Shown: positions 55,044 through 64,000 of the stretch, piece after piece
Layout: each line of letters begins with the position of its first letter
Numbering within the stretch: the first letter of the stretch is position 1
Assembly (NCBI GenBank): GCA_023425865.1
Contig: JAFABV010000056.1
Location: forward strand, 40,557-104,556
Reading direction: 5' to 3'
Origin: Bacteroidota bacterium
GTDB taxonomy: Bacteria; Bacteroidota; Bacteroidia; Bacteroidales; Bacteroidaceae
DNA: 64,000 nucleotides
Position numbers and translations under genes: made by a program
The notes under the pieces: model-generated
Told to the model about the DNA's origin: nothing
What the model saw: only the letters and a program-made list of their open reading frames with translations
The model's database searches: none

Positions 55044-55661
55044 ATGTCGACGATGAAACTGGTTATCATGACTAAGTCCACATTCTTTGTGGAGGAAGAC
55101 AAAATTCTCACGACACTCTTTGATGAGGGAATGGACAACCTGCACCTTTTCAAGCCAGATTCTTCGCCGCTATACTCCGAACGTCTGCTCTCGTTATTGC
55201 CAGACGACAGCTACCGCCGAATCACCGTTCACGACAATTATTACCTGAAGAACGAGTTCAATCTGGCGGGCATTCATATCGACAATCCCCAGACAGAAGT
55301 TCCTAACGGCTACAAGGGCACGGTGAGCCGCTCGTGCAATGACCTTACTCTGCTGAAACCTCTCAAGAAAAACTCCAAGTACGTTTTCCTCAAAAACATC
55401 TTCGACTGCATTGAGTTCAAGGATGAGAAGTCTAACTTCTACCTGACCCAATTAGAGAATGCCGCGCGACAAGGCCTCATCGACAGGCATGTGTACGCCA
55501 TGGGGGGCATGAACTTGGAAAACATTCGCATGGCACGCGACTTGGGATTTGGCGGAGTTGTCGTATGCGGAGACCTGTGGCAGCATTTCGATATCCACAA
55601 CCAAATGGATTTCAGTGACATCATCACCCATTTCACACGGCTGCGCAAAGCCGTTGACTAA
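55044..55661 (+). CDS. Thiamine-phosphate-synthase-like protein
   Basis: A 205-residue protein (or 202 from ATG 55053) with the ThiE/TenI barrel pattern: LVIMTKSTFFVEEDKIL, ITVHDNYYLKNEFNLAGIHID (ThiE-like xxHLGxxD position, here GIHIDN), TVSRSCNDLTLLKPL (in place of GxSxH), YVFLKNIFDCIEF and VYAMGGMNLENIRMA (ThiE AIGGI). It is shorter and more divergent than typical ThiE, so the true activity is uncertain; TenI-like or a salvage function is possible. No thi box or TPP element precedes it. A full promoter lies just upstream; prs follows 53 bp later. Confidence 0.72.
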   Translation: MSTMKLVIMTKSTFFVEEDKILTTLFDEGMDNLHLFKPDSSPLYSERLLSLLPDDSYRRITVHDNYYLKNEFNLAGIHIDNPQTEVPNGYKGTVSRSCNDLTLLKPLKKNSKYVFLKNIFDCIEFKDEKSNFYLTQLENAARQGLIDRHVYAMGGMNLENIRMARDLGFGGVVVCGDLWQHFDIHNQMDFSDIITHFTRLRKAVD

Positions 55662-55714
55662 AGGCAAAAATTAAAAAGACAAATCACTTTTATTCACCAA
55701 TAACACAAACAAAA

Positions 55715-56653
55715 ATGAGTGAGAAAAGCTCTTTTTTAGTTTTCTCGGGTACAAATACGAGATACCTTGCAGAGAAAATCTGCGCCAGTCTGAACTGCCC
55801 GCTGGGCAATCTGGTTATCACCCGGTTCTCTGACGGCGAGTTTGCCGTATCTTATGAAGAGTCGATCCGTGGTCGCGACGTCTTCCTGGTGCAGAGCACC
55901 TTCCCCACGACCGACAACCTCATGGAGCTGTTGCTGATGATTGATGCCGCCAAGCGCGCCTCTGCCCGTCAGGTCATCGCCGTCATTCCGTATTTTGGTT
56001 GGGCACGTCAGGACCGTAAGGACAAGCCCCGCGTGAGCATCGGCGCCAAACTGGTGGCCAACTTGCTGAGCACGGCTGGCATCGACCGCCTGATTACCAT
56101 GGACCTCCACGCAGACCAGATCCAAGGCTTCTTTGATGTTCCCGTAGACCATCTGTATGCCTCCGGCGTCATTCTCCCCTACCTCCAGAGTCTGCACCTC
56201 AAAGACCTGGTGATCGCTTCACCCGACGTAGGTGGCTCAAAGCGTGCCAACACCTTCGCCAAGTATCTCGGTGTGCCATTGGTACTTTGCAATAAGACCC
56301 GTGCCCGTGCCAACGTAGTGGAGAGCATGCAGATTATTGGTGACGTGAAAGGCAAGAATGTAGTGATTGTTGATGACATGGTAGACACCGCCGGCACCAT
56401 CACCAAGGCTGCCGACGTGATGCTCGAAGCTGGTGCCGTGAGCGTACGGGCCTGCGCCTCACACTGCGTAATGAGCGGACCTGCCAGCGACCGTGTGCAA
56501 AATTCCGCGCTCAGCGAGATTGTCTTCACCGACTCTATCCCCTATACCCAGCGTTGCAACAAGGTCAAGCAGCTGAGCGTAGCCGATATGTTTGCGGAGA
56601 CCATCAGACGTGTGGTGAGCAATGAGAGTATCTCATCGCAATATCTTGTATAA
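55715..56653 (+). CDS. prs: Ribose-phosphate pyrophosphokinase
   Basis: Prs makes PRPP from ribose 5-phosphate and ATP for nucleotide, His and Trp synthesis. The 312-residue protein has the family motifs: GTNTRYLAEKICASLN near the N-terminus, RFSDGEFAVSYEESIRGRDVF, the metal-binding TMDLHADQIQGFFDVPVD, and the PRPP loop VVIVDDMVDTAGTITKAADVM. Length matches the class I enzyme. A strong terminator follows (56671-56717). The ThiE-like gene upstream and the AddA-like gene downstream show no functional link. Confidence 0.97.
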   Translation: MSEKSSFLVFSGTNTRYLAEKICASLNCPLGNLVITRFSDGEFAVSYEESIRGRDVFLVQSTFPTTDNLMELLLMIDAAKRASARQVIAVIPYFGWARQDRKDKPRVSIGAKLVANLLSTAGIDRLITMDLHADQIQGFFDVPVDHLYASGVILPYLQSLHLKDLVIASPDVGGSKRANTFAKYLGVPLVLCNKTRARANVVESMQIIGDVKGKNVVIVDDMVDTAGTITKAADVMLEAGAVSVRACASHCVMSGPASDRVQNSALSEIVFTDSIPYTQRCNKVKQLSVADMFAETIRRVVSNESISSQYLV

Positions 56654-56670
56654 CAGCTAATCAAAGCGTG

Positions 56671-56717
56671 ACGGCTGTACCGAAACATCTTCTTTCGGTA
56701 CAGCCGTTATACTTTTT
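56671..56717 (+). terminator. Intrinsic terminator of prs
   Basis: ACGGCTGTACCGAAA (56671-56685) pairs perfectly with TTTCGGTACAGCCGT (56693-56707) over 15 bp, 7-base loop, followed by TATACTTTTT. The hairpin lies just after an in-frame GTG (56668) of the next gene, which rules out that upstream start. Confidence 0.95.
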
Positions 56718-56790
56718 CTATAATTGGTTCTATGGGACGGAAGCGCCCATCCAACCCTCGCACTACGCCCCCATTCTAATACAGTTTGCC

Positions 56791-59700
56791 ATGCCAACCC
56801 CACCCCTCATCATCTATAAGGCCAGTGCCGGAAGCGGAAAGACATTCACGCTGGCCGTCGAATATATCAAGCTGCTGATCAAAGACCCACAAAACTACCG
56901 TTACATTCTGGCCGTGACCTTTACCAACAAGGCCACCGAGGAAATGAAAACGCGTATCTTGAGCCAACTCTACGGCATTGCTCACAACTTGCCCGACTCG
57001 GAAGACTACATGGACCGCATGCGTGAGTCATTCGGCAACCTCGGTGACGAGGAGATACGTGGCAGGGCTCTGTCGGCACTCGAAATGATGCTCCACCATT
57101 ATAACTACTTCAGGGTGGAAACCATCGACAGTTTCTTTCAGAGCGTGCTGCGCAACCTTGCCCGCGAGCTCAACCTGACGGCCAACCTGCAAGTGTCGCT
57201 CAACGACTACGAGGTTGAGGCGCAGGCCGTGGACAACATCATCGAGAACATACAGCAGGAAAACGACCCGCTGCTGGGCTGGATAATGGACTTTGTGATG
57301 GAGAAGATCAGTGATGACAAGAGCTGGAATGTCATTGGCCAAATCAAGGAATTTGGCAGAAACATCTTCAAGGACTTCTACAAAAAGCACCAATACGAGA
57401 TGCAGAAGCTGATGAACGAACCAACCTTCTTCAAGTCGTTCACCTCACGCCTCCACGCCCTCAAGGCCGAGCAAGACAAACTTATGGCTCAGTATGCCGC
57501 CGAATATGAAACCTTGGCCGCAAAGCATGGGCTCAGGAGCGAGCATTACAGCGGCAGGTCGAGCGCCCCCGAATATTTCCAAAAGCTGGCCAAAGGCAAT
57601 TACATCGGCGCCAACAATTCCACGATTGTCAAGTGTATGACCGACCCCACCAAACTCGTTAGAAAGAACGACATCAACACGCCCGAGGGTGTAGTGATCA
57701 TCAATGAGGTGGGCCCATTGCTGGCACGCGCAGAAAAAGACCGCCAACATGCTGAACACACTGCCAACAGTGTGGAGCTGACACTGAGAAACATCAACGA
57801 GCTCCGACTGCTCGGCCGCATCCAAGAGGAGGTACGCAACATCAACACCCAAAATAACAACTACCCTCTGAGCAATACCCAAAAACTACTCAACGACCTC
57901 ATCGATGAGCATGACTCTCCCTTTATCTACGAGAAGATAGGCGGACAGTTGCGCTACATCATGATTGACGAATTTCAAGACACGAGCACCGTGCAGTGGA
58001 ACAACTTCAAGATCCTCATTGACGAATGTATCGCCCACGACGCTGGGTCGCTCATTGTTGGCGACGTCAAACAGAGCATCTACCGATGGCGTGATGGCGA
58101 CTGGCAGCTCTTGCAGGACCTCACGCAAGGCCGCAATCCGCAAATTGGGGTGAAGACCCTCGACACCAACTACCGCTCAGAAGCCAACATCATCCGCTTC
58201 AACAACGAATACTTCACCCGTGCCGCCGAATTTACCAAAGAGTTGGTACGCACTGCCATGGGTGATGCGGCATCCCCCGACTCCATCATAGAACCCGAAA
58301 ATATCACCTTGGCCTATGCCGACGTGGAACAGGGTATACCGCCACGTAAGACGGAAGCACCCCAAGGCTCTGTCACGGTGAAGCTGCTGCAGAAAGTAGA
58401 CTATGAGCAGCAAACCATCAATGAGGTAAAGGCCACGCTGGAGACGCTCCTCGCCCAAGGCATACCGCAAAGCAAGATAGCCATCCTCGTGCGCTTTAAC
58501 AAAGACAACCAACTCTTGGCCGACTACTTCCAGCAACACCCCATTGTTGTCAATGGCAACGAAGTTATGGTCAACCTGGTCTCCAACGAAGCCTTTAGGC
58601 TCGATGCCTCTCTGGCCGTCAAGACATTAGTGAATGCCATGAAAGTATTGGTAGACCCCAATGACAAGCTCGCCTTGGCTGCCTTGGCCAAGGAATACCA
58701 TATGATATGCGCTGAAACGGGCACCACCCTCGACGCCAATCTCTTCGTCGGGCAGAGCGAATTGCTGGCCTTGCTGCCCGAAGAGATGACCACACGCCAA
58801 GACGAACTCAGGGTCAGTCCCCTTGCCGAGCTTGCCGAGAAACTCTACAGCATCTTCCACCTTGACCGGCTGGAGGAACAAAGTGCCTATGTGTGCGCTT
58901 TCTTTGACCAGATTTCAAGTTTCCTCCAAAAGAACATTGCCGGCGTCGACGACTTCTTGAAGGAGTGGGACAACACCCTCTGCGGCAAGTCAATCCAGAG
59001 CGACAAGATTGACGGCATCCGTCTGCTCACCATTCACAAGAGCAAGGGACTGGAGTTTGACCATGTCATCATTCCTTTCTGCGACTGGGAAATAGAGAAG
59101 TGGAGCGACATCTTCTGGGTGACCACCAGCGAAGCCCCTTACAGCGAACTGCCCGTGGTGCCGGTAAATACGATGCCCAAGAAGCTGAGAGCCTCTATCT
59201 ACGGTCCTCAGTACAACAGCGAACACATCAAGACGCTGGTAGACAATCTCAACATGCTCTACGTAGCCTTTACACGTGCCGAACGCAACCTCTTTGTTTT
59301 CGGACGTAATAAGGATGCCAAATACCCTTCCACACAGTTGGGCACCGTGCTGCCAGCCATGGAGCTTGGGGAGACCGAGGGCAGTTTTGGCAGCAATGAC
59401 TGCCTCACCTATCGCTTTGGCGAACTGTGTCTCTCAGAGGACGACCATGAGAAAGTCACCGATAACGTCATTCTGAAAAAGCCTGAGGGCATCACCGTCA
59501 AAGTGAATGCCTACCACCGCCCCACAAAATTTAAGCAGAGCCGGGGAAGCACCGAATTTATCGCCACGGAAGAGCAACTGCAAGAACAACAGAAACGCAA
59601 TGTATACATCGACACCGGCAACCTGCTACACACGCTCTTTGCCCATATACGCGATGTCAGCGATATCGACAAGGCCGTGAGCCAGTTAGAGTTTCAAGGC

Positions 59701-60060
59701 GTGCTCTACGACAAGCCCATGTCGCGCGAAGACCTCCGCAATATGATCAACGTGCGCCTCCAAACGCCCGAGGTAAAGTCTTGGTTCGACCCTTCATGGA
59801 CCGTCTTTAATGAGTGCAACATCATCTATTATGACGAAAACGAGCATATCATCAAAGAAGAACGCCCCGACCGTGTGATCAGCAATGGCGAAGAAACCAT
59901 CATCATCGACTTCAAGACAGGAGCTGAGCGCCCCGAGCACCTCCAACAGGTGACCAGATACATGACGTTGCTCCAATCGATGGGGCACGCCCACGTGAAA
60001 GGCTACCTCTGGTATATTACGCCCAACAAAATCGTCAACGTAACCCCAATCCCATCATGA
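56791..60060 (+). CDS. UvrD/Rep-type helicase-nuclease, AddA/RecB-like
   Basis: About 1089 residues. The superfamily-1 helicase motifs are all visible: Walker A KASAGSGKTFTLAVEYI, motif Ia TFTNKATEEMKTRI, motif II MIDEFQDTSTVQW, motif III VGDVKQSIYRWRDGDW, TLDTNYRSEANII, LTIHKSKGLEFDHVI and VAFTRAERNLFVFG. The C-terminus has an RecB-like nuclease core with IIIDFKTGAERPEHLQQVTRYM. It starts at ATG 56791 (PTPPLIIYKASAGSGKT); earlier starts fall in the prs terminator. Its stop overlaps the AddB-like gene by 4 bp (ATGA), as in addAB pairs. The pair processes double-strand breaks. Confidence 0.88.
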   Translation: MPTPPLIIYKASAGSGKTFTLAVEYIKLLIKDPQNYRYILAVTFTNKATEEMKTRILSQLYGIAHNLPDSEDYMDRMRESFGNLGDEEIRGRALSALEMMLHHYNYFRVETIDSFFQSVLRNLARELNLTANLQVSLNDYEVEAQAVDNIIENIQQENDPLLGWIMDFVMEKISDDKSWNVIGQIKEFGRNIFKDFYKKHQYEMQKLMNEPTFFKSFTSRLHALKAEQDKLMAQYAAEYETLAAKHGLRSEHYSGRSSAPEYFQKLAKGNYIGANNSTIVKCMTDPTKLVRKNDINTPEGVVIINEVGPLLARAEKDRQHAEHTANSVELTLRNINELRLLGRIQEEVRNINTQNNNYPLSNTQKLLNDLIDEHDSPFIYEKIGGQLRYIMIDEFQDTSTVQWNNFKILIDECIAHDAGSLIVGDVKQSIYRWRDGDWQLLQDLTQGRNPQIGVKTLDTNYRSEANIIRFNNEYFTRAAEFTKELVRTAMGDAASPDSIIEPENITLAYADVEQGIPPRKTEAPQGSVTVKLLQKVDYEQQTINEVKATLETLLAQGIPQSKIAILVRFNKDNQLLADYFQQHPIVVNGNEVMVNLVSNEAFRLDASLAVKTLVNAMKVLVDPNDKLALAALAKEYHMICAETGTTLDANLFVGQSELLALLPEEMTTRQDELRVSPLAELAEKLYSIFHLDRLEEQSAYVCAFFDQISSFLQKNIAGVDDFLKEWDNTLCGKSIQSDKIDGIRLLTIHKSKGLEFDHVIIPFCDWEIEKWSDIFWVTTSEAPYSELPVVPVNTMPKKLRASIYGPQYNSEHIKTLVDNLNMLYVAFTRAERNLFVFGRNKDAKYPSTQLGTVLPAMELGETEGSFGSNDCLTYRFGELCLSEDDHEKVTDNVILKKPEGITVKVNAYHRPTKFKQSRGSTEFIATEEQLQEQQKRNVYIDTGNLLHTLFAHIRDVSDIDKAVSQLEFQGVLYDKPMSREDLRNMINVRLQTPEVKSWFDPSWTVFNECNIIYYDENEHIIKEERPDRVISNGEETIIIDFKTGAERPEHLQQVTRYMTLLQSMGHAHVKGYLWYITPNKIVNVTPIPS

Positions 60061-63035
60061 CATTCCTGCAATATGTAGCTCGTGACATTCTGGCCAAGCA
60101 TCCTGAAGGCCTGGCCGACGTAGCTGTGGTATTCCCCAATAAACGCGCCTCGCTGTTTCTCAACCAAGCCCTGGCCGAGGCCAGTGGCAAAGCCCTGTGG
60201 AGTCCGTCGTACATCACCATCAGCCAGCTCTTCGAGCGTCACAGCCATCTGGTCATACCCGACCCCATACAACTGGTATTTCGACTTTACAACGTCTTTC
60301 GCGACCTCACCGGCAGCGACGAGCCCCTCGACCATTTCTACTCGTGGGGACAATTGATGCTGTCCGACTTTGATGACATCGACAAGAACATGGCCGAGCC
60401 CGACAAGCTCTTCGTGACCCTTGAGGCATGGGAGCGCATGAAAGACACCTCCTTCCTCACCGAGGAGCAGAAGAAAAGCCTGGAAGAGTTTTTCAATAAG
60501 GTAGTTGACGATACCAGTCTGCAGCAGAACTTTAACGCGATATGGCAAAACTTAGGCGACATCTACACCCAGTTCAGAGCTTCGCTCAGGGCCGATGGGC
60601 TGGCTTATGAGGGCATGCTCTATCGAGACGTGGTCGAGCAGAACGACCTCGACCTCCACTATAGCCACTACATCTTCGTGGGCTTCAACTTGCTGCAGAA
60701 GGTAGAGCAAAAGCTCTTTCGCCAAATTGCCGAACAAGGCAAGGCGTCGTTTTATTGGGATTACGACCACTACTACATGAACAAAAAGAACGAAGCCGGA
60801 AGATTCATTGCCCGTTATCTCGACACTTTCCCCAACCAGCTGTCGCCCGCCCTTATCGCACCCGAACTGCAAAATGAGAGAGACATCTACAACCAAATGT
60901 CTTCACCCAAGCGCGTCACTTATGTTTCGGCCCCCACAGAAGACATTCAGGCACGCTACGTAAGTAGCTGGTTGTTGGAAAACGAGCGCTACAAAGACGG
61001 TAACCGCACCGCCATCGTACTGGGTGACGAGAGCTTGCTGCAGACCGTAGTACACTGTTTGCCCAAGGAGGTGGAACAGGTAAATATCACCACGGGCTTC
61101 CCACTGACATCGTCGCCAGTGAGCACACTCGTCACGGCCCTGCTCGACCTGCAATTGAAAGGACGCATGGAGAGGGGAGACAAATACCGCCTGAAATATG
61201 TGGGCAGGGTATTGCAACACCCCTACGCACACTTTATCTCTGACCATTGCCAGCCGCTGCTCAACGAACTCACCACCCACCACCGCCTCTACCCCGACCG
61301 AGGGCAACTCACCGAGGGCTACGACGAAGGCATGGCCACGCTCTTTGCCGAGGTCGCACCGACTTCTGACGGCTATCTACCCCTCATGGCATGGATAGCC
61401 AGCATACTCAAGCGGGTAGGAATTGGTTCGGCGCATGAGGATAGCCCGCTGCTGCACGAGGCGGTATTTCGCATGTACACCCTTGTCAACCGACTCGACG
61501 ACATCATGGTGGTGAAACCCATCGTTGCTCCGTCGGCCGGAGACACCACTACGGTCGATATGCCCACAGACCCGTCATCGGGCAAGCAGGTGGTCAGCGT
61601 AAACGTCCTCTATCGGCTCATGACGCAGCTGGTGCAGGGCACCACCATTCCCTTTCATGGAGAACCCGCACAGGGCATACAGATCATGGGCGTGCTCGAG
61701 ACCCGAAACCTCGACTTCGACCACGTGCTCATGCTCTCTTGCAACGAGGGCAATATGCCTAAGGGTGTCAACGACGCCTCATTTATCCCCCACTCGCTCA
61801 GGGCTGGCTACGAGCTTACCACCGTTGAAAACAAGGTGTCAATCTACGCCTATTATTTCTACTCACTGCTCCAACGGGCGGGCGACATCACGCTTACCTA
61901 TAACAACGCCACCACCGAAGACCGTAAAGGCGAGATGAGCCGGTTTATGATGCAGTACATGCTCGAACGCCCCATGAGCCAGCCCATACAGTTGCTCACG
62001 CTGCAATCAGGACAGAACGTGCAGAGCCGGCAACGCCAAGAGGTGGAGAAAACGGATGAAATCATCGAGAAACTCTTCAGCTTGGAGCGTCTATCACCCT
62101 CTGCCATCAACCGTTATCTGAGATGCCAACTACAGTTTTTCTACAATACGGTATGCGAACTGCGTGAGCCCGAGAGCGATGACGAAGATGAAATAGACAT
62201 GCGAAGTTTCGGCAACATCTTCCACCATAGTGCCCAACTCATCTACACCCATCTCTCTAACGGCCACACCACCCCTGTGACCGCCAGTGCCATCACCGCC
62301 CTGCTCAAAGACCCCGCCCTGCTCGGGAGCTTTGTAGACCAAGCCTTCCGCGAACTCTTGTTCAAGGTAAAAGACACATCGTTTGCTCCACAATACAACG
62401 GACTGCACCTGCTTCACCGGCGTGTCATACTTATTTTCTTGCATCGACTGCTCAAACTCGACCTAAGATTGGCACCGCTTGACATTTTGGCGGAAGAACA
62501 GAGCTATTATGCCAACTTGACGTTTGACGTCGACGGGCACCCACACACCATAGCCATTGGAGGCTATGTAGACCGCCTCGACCTCGTGACGCGCGACGGA
62601 AACCCCACCATACGCGTAGTCGACTACAAGACGGGCACACCCATCGACTCCTTCCCCAATCAGATAGAAGAGGTATTCGATTCTGAATTTGTAGACAAAA
62701 AGCACACTGCCTATTACTTCCAGACCATGCTCTACGCCTCTATCATCAGTGACAAGTTGGCCAAGGAGAGCAACAGCAAAACAGCGGGCAAGCCGGTGGT
62801 ACCAGCCTTGCTCTTTGTCAGGCAGGCCTCGTCAGAGGACTACGACCCCACATTGGCCTTTGGCTCAAAGAGCCATGCGGAGCGCATAACCGATATCGCA
62901 GACATGCAGGAAGAATTTACCGACCACCTCAAGCGTTTGCTCACCGAGATATTCAACAAAGACATACCCTTCAAACCCACCCCTTATACAGAGCGCTGCG
63001 CCAACTGTCCCTATCGTCAGCTTTGCGGACTCTAA
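60057..63035 (+). CDS. PD-(D/E)XK nuclease, AddB-like helicase-nuclease partner
   Basis: About 992 residues. The N-terminal part resembles an inactivated helicase (VVFPNKRASLFLNQALAEA), as in AddB. The nuclease domain has GGYVDRLDLVTRD and VVDYKTGTPI, the PD-(D/E)XK core. Four cysteines that would hold an iron-sulfur cluster are present: one before the domain (RYLRCQLQFFY, near nt 62124) and three near the C-terminus (CANCPYRQLC). It overlaps the AddA-like gene by 4 bp. Together they should form the recombinational-repair nuclease. Confidence 0.85.
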   Translation: MTFLQYVARDILAKHPEGLADVAVVFPNKRASLFLNQALAEASGKALWSPSYITISQLFERHSHLVIPDPIQLVFRLYNVFRDLTGSDEPLDHFYSWGQLMLSDFDDIDKNMAEPDKLFVTLEAWERMKDTSFLTEEQKKSLEEFFNKVVDDTSLQQNFNAIWQNLGDIYTQFRASLRADGLAYEGMLYRDVVEQNDLDLHYSHYIFVGFNLLQKVEQKLFRQIAEQGKASFYWDYDHYYMNKKNEAGRFIARYLDTFPNQLSPALIAPELQNERDIYNQMSSPKRVTYVSAPTEDIQARYVSSWLLENERYKDGNRTAIVLGDESLLQTVVHCLPKEVEQVNITTGFPLTSSPVSTLVTALLDLQLKGRMERGDKYRLKYVGRVLQHPYAHFISDHCQPLLNELTTHHRLYPDRGQLTEGYDEGMATLFAEVAPTSDGYLPLMAWIASILKRVGIGSAHEDSPLLHEAVFRMYTLVNRLDDIMVVKPIVAPSAGDTTTVDMPTDPSSGKQVVSVNVLYRLMTQLVQGTTIPFHGEPAQGIQIMGVLETRNLDFDHVLMLSCNEGNMPKGVNDASFIPHSLRAGYELTTVENKVSIYAYYFYSLLQRAGDITLTYNNATTEDRKGEMSRFMMQYMLERPMSQPIQLLTLQSGQNVQSRQRQEVEKTDEIIEKLFSLERLSPSAINRYLRCQLQFFYNTVCELREPESDDEDEIDMRSFGNIFHHSAQLIYTHLSNGHTTPVTASAITALLKDPALLGSFVDQAFRELLFKVKDTSFAPQYNGLHLLHRRVILIFLHRLLKLDLRLAPLDILAEEQSYYANLTFDVDGHPHTIAIGGYVDRLDLVTRDGNPTIRVVDYKTGTPIDSFPNQIEEVFDSEFVDKKHTAYYFQTMLYASIISDKLAKESNSKTAGKPVVPALLFVRQASSEDYDPTLAFGSKSHAERITDIADMQEEFTDHLKRLLTEIFNKDIPFKPTPYTERCANCPYRQLCGL

Positions 63036-63162
63036 TCCGCGTATCGGGGCAAAGTACCTGCAGGACAAGCACAGAAACGCGCCGCCCCATGAGCATGTTG
63101 GGAAGGGCGGCTCGGTGAGAAGTCAGGGGTCAGTCCGAAAAGTAGGTGGCAAGAGTTCCAAT
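63036..63162. other. Junction between the AddB-like gene and the IS element
   Basis: The 127 bp contain a sequence ending GTCCGAAAAGTAGGTGGC (about 63133-63150) that could be the terminal repeat of the insertion sequence. The other end is outside the window, so this cannot be confirmed. Confidence 0.3.
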
Positions 63163-64000
63163 TTAAGCGCATAATTTCATAAGTCTAAAGAGAAAGAACG
63201 GTATATCAGTCACTCCTCTAAATTGCGCCCTGAATGCCTTGACCTTTGCATTAAACGACTCGGCGGATGCATTGGTTGCCCGGTTGACGAAGAAGTTAAG
63301 GACTGTGTCGTAATGGTTCTCGAACGTGTTGATGACGGTACAGAAGGCATCGGTGCCCAGTTCTTCTACCTTATTGAACCATTTTGCCAGTTTCAGCCTT
63401 GCCGCATCAATATGGCTCTTACAGTTGTAAATATCCGTCAGTTCCATGGCCAGTTCATAGGCTTGCCGCAGTTTGGGATAGTATTCGAAGATGATGTCCG
63501 CCCTCCACTGCTGACTCTTTGTCCATTTGGATTGATGTTTGGTGAGAATGAACTTTGCACGTGCGAGCAACTGCTTACGCGTATCTCCATTGGCGTATCT
63601 GAAGGCTCTGTACTCCTGTCCCAGCTCTTTGGCTGTTCTTATCTCCTCATTCTCCAGGTCGCGCGCCATCCAGCGATACGAGATACGCATGTCGTCCAGT
63701 GCATCATAGTAAAGTTTCTGCACATGGAATCGGTCATTGGTAATTCTTGCCTTGGGGAACGCGGTGCGGGCTATGAGCATCATGGAGGAGGACAGGTCGA
63801 GGGTTATTTCTTTCACCCCGAGCCTCTTGTCGCGGCTTAGCTTCTCCAGGACATGGATTACATCCTCGGCCTTGGTGCCTTGGACAACGGCCACCAAAGT
63901 ACCGGGGCCTCCTTTGCCCGACTTGTTGGTCAGAAAGGTGTAGACCTCGCCGCTGCTCAGGCAGGTCTCGTCTATGCTCAAATGCTCACCGATATTTTCT
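63163..64000 (-). mobile_element. ISAon1-type DDE transposase, 5' end beyond window
   Basis: The minus-strand frame is open at the window edge and ends with TAA at 63163, so at least 278 codons of the C-terminal part are visible. Sequence features match ISAon1-type (ISL3-like) transposases: a DDE start ENIGEHLSIDETCLSSGE, then EITLDLSSSMMLIARTAFP with the second acidic residue, NDRFHVQKLYYDALDDMRI, and the closing STNASAESFNAK-type NRATNASAESFNAKVKAF with the last Glu. No frameshift or stop is seen. The element lies 127 bp from the AddB-like gene. The small upstream orf and the other terminal repeat are outside. Confidence 0.85.

Noticed and set aside
56668..56790. GTG 56668 as start of the AddA-like protein
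   Set aside because: The codon is directly before the prs terminator hairpin; ATG 56791 starts at the conserved helicase motif.

Overview
The window looks like chromosomal DNA of a Prevotella-group member of the Bacteroidales. Three things point there. Many genes are preceded by the Bacteroidetes -7 promoter element TAnnTTTG, several with a TTG or TTTG about 20 bp upstream. The primary sigma factor is the short Bacteroidetes form (about 290 residues). The gene content is also typical: a DUF1573 protein, a one-chain pyruvate:ferredoxin oxidoreductase, a DUF5112/DUF5113-type sensor kinase, an AddAB-type nuclease and an ISAon1-type transposase. All names come from reading translated sequence; no database search was run.

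Layout. 1-11.6 kb (+): the 3' part of an alpha-2-macroglobulin-like gene, a DUF1573 exported protein, ispH, clpB, a YbjQ-like protein, a candidate small RNA, an exported GHL10/DUF187 hydrolase and fabI. 11.8-16.7 kb (-): nifJ and an AAA ATPase. 16.9-18.0 kb (+): an ATP-grasp-like protein. 18.2-23.0 kb (-): an operon of giant sensor kinase, response regulator and AbgT-like membrane protein. 23.1-29.8 kb: a hexuronate module with kdgK-eda (-) divergent from a LacI-family regulator, altronate dehydratase and an NhaC-type antiporter (+). Altronate dehydratase makes 2-keto-3-deoxygluconate, KdgK phosphorylates it and Eda cleaves it to pyruvate and glyceraldehyde 3-phosphate. 29.8-31.4 kb (-): a phosphodiesterase, then a small acidic protein co-transcribed with an alternative sigma factor. 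31.9-34.9 kb: an SDR, then DoxX-YceI (-) divergent from an HxlR regulator.

35.5-40.4 kb (+): a membrane sugar epimerase/dehydratase, a UDP-sugar dehydrogenase, a UDP-glucuronate-type epimerase (surface polysaccharide precursors) and a 39-residue zinc-ribbon protein. 40.8-48.4 kb (-): fhs, a two-gene amino-acid ABC transporter, a porin gene split by an in-frame TAG, and the operon exonuclease / GyrI-like / tag. 48.9-63.0 kb (mostly +): rpoD, uvrA with an overlapping glycosyltransferase, a lipoprotein (-), folK, a ThiE-like protein, prs and an AddA/AddB-type pair. The right edge cuts through an ISAon1-type transposase.

The most striking non-coding feature is a family of intergenic arrays at 18054, 31622 and 42688. 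Each has four units of exactly 23 bp, and each unit places two different palindromes side by side, TTCTATATAGAA and CCATCSGATGG (S = C or G). Other points of interest are an ABC transporter fusion whose substrate-binding lobes occur in swapped order, a promoter-to-terminator unit with no gene (about 8847-8964), a dyad overlapping the porin promoter, and several genes whose promoter lies so close to the start codon that the mRNA should be leaderless.
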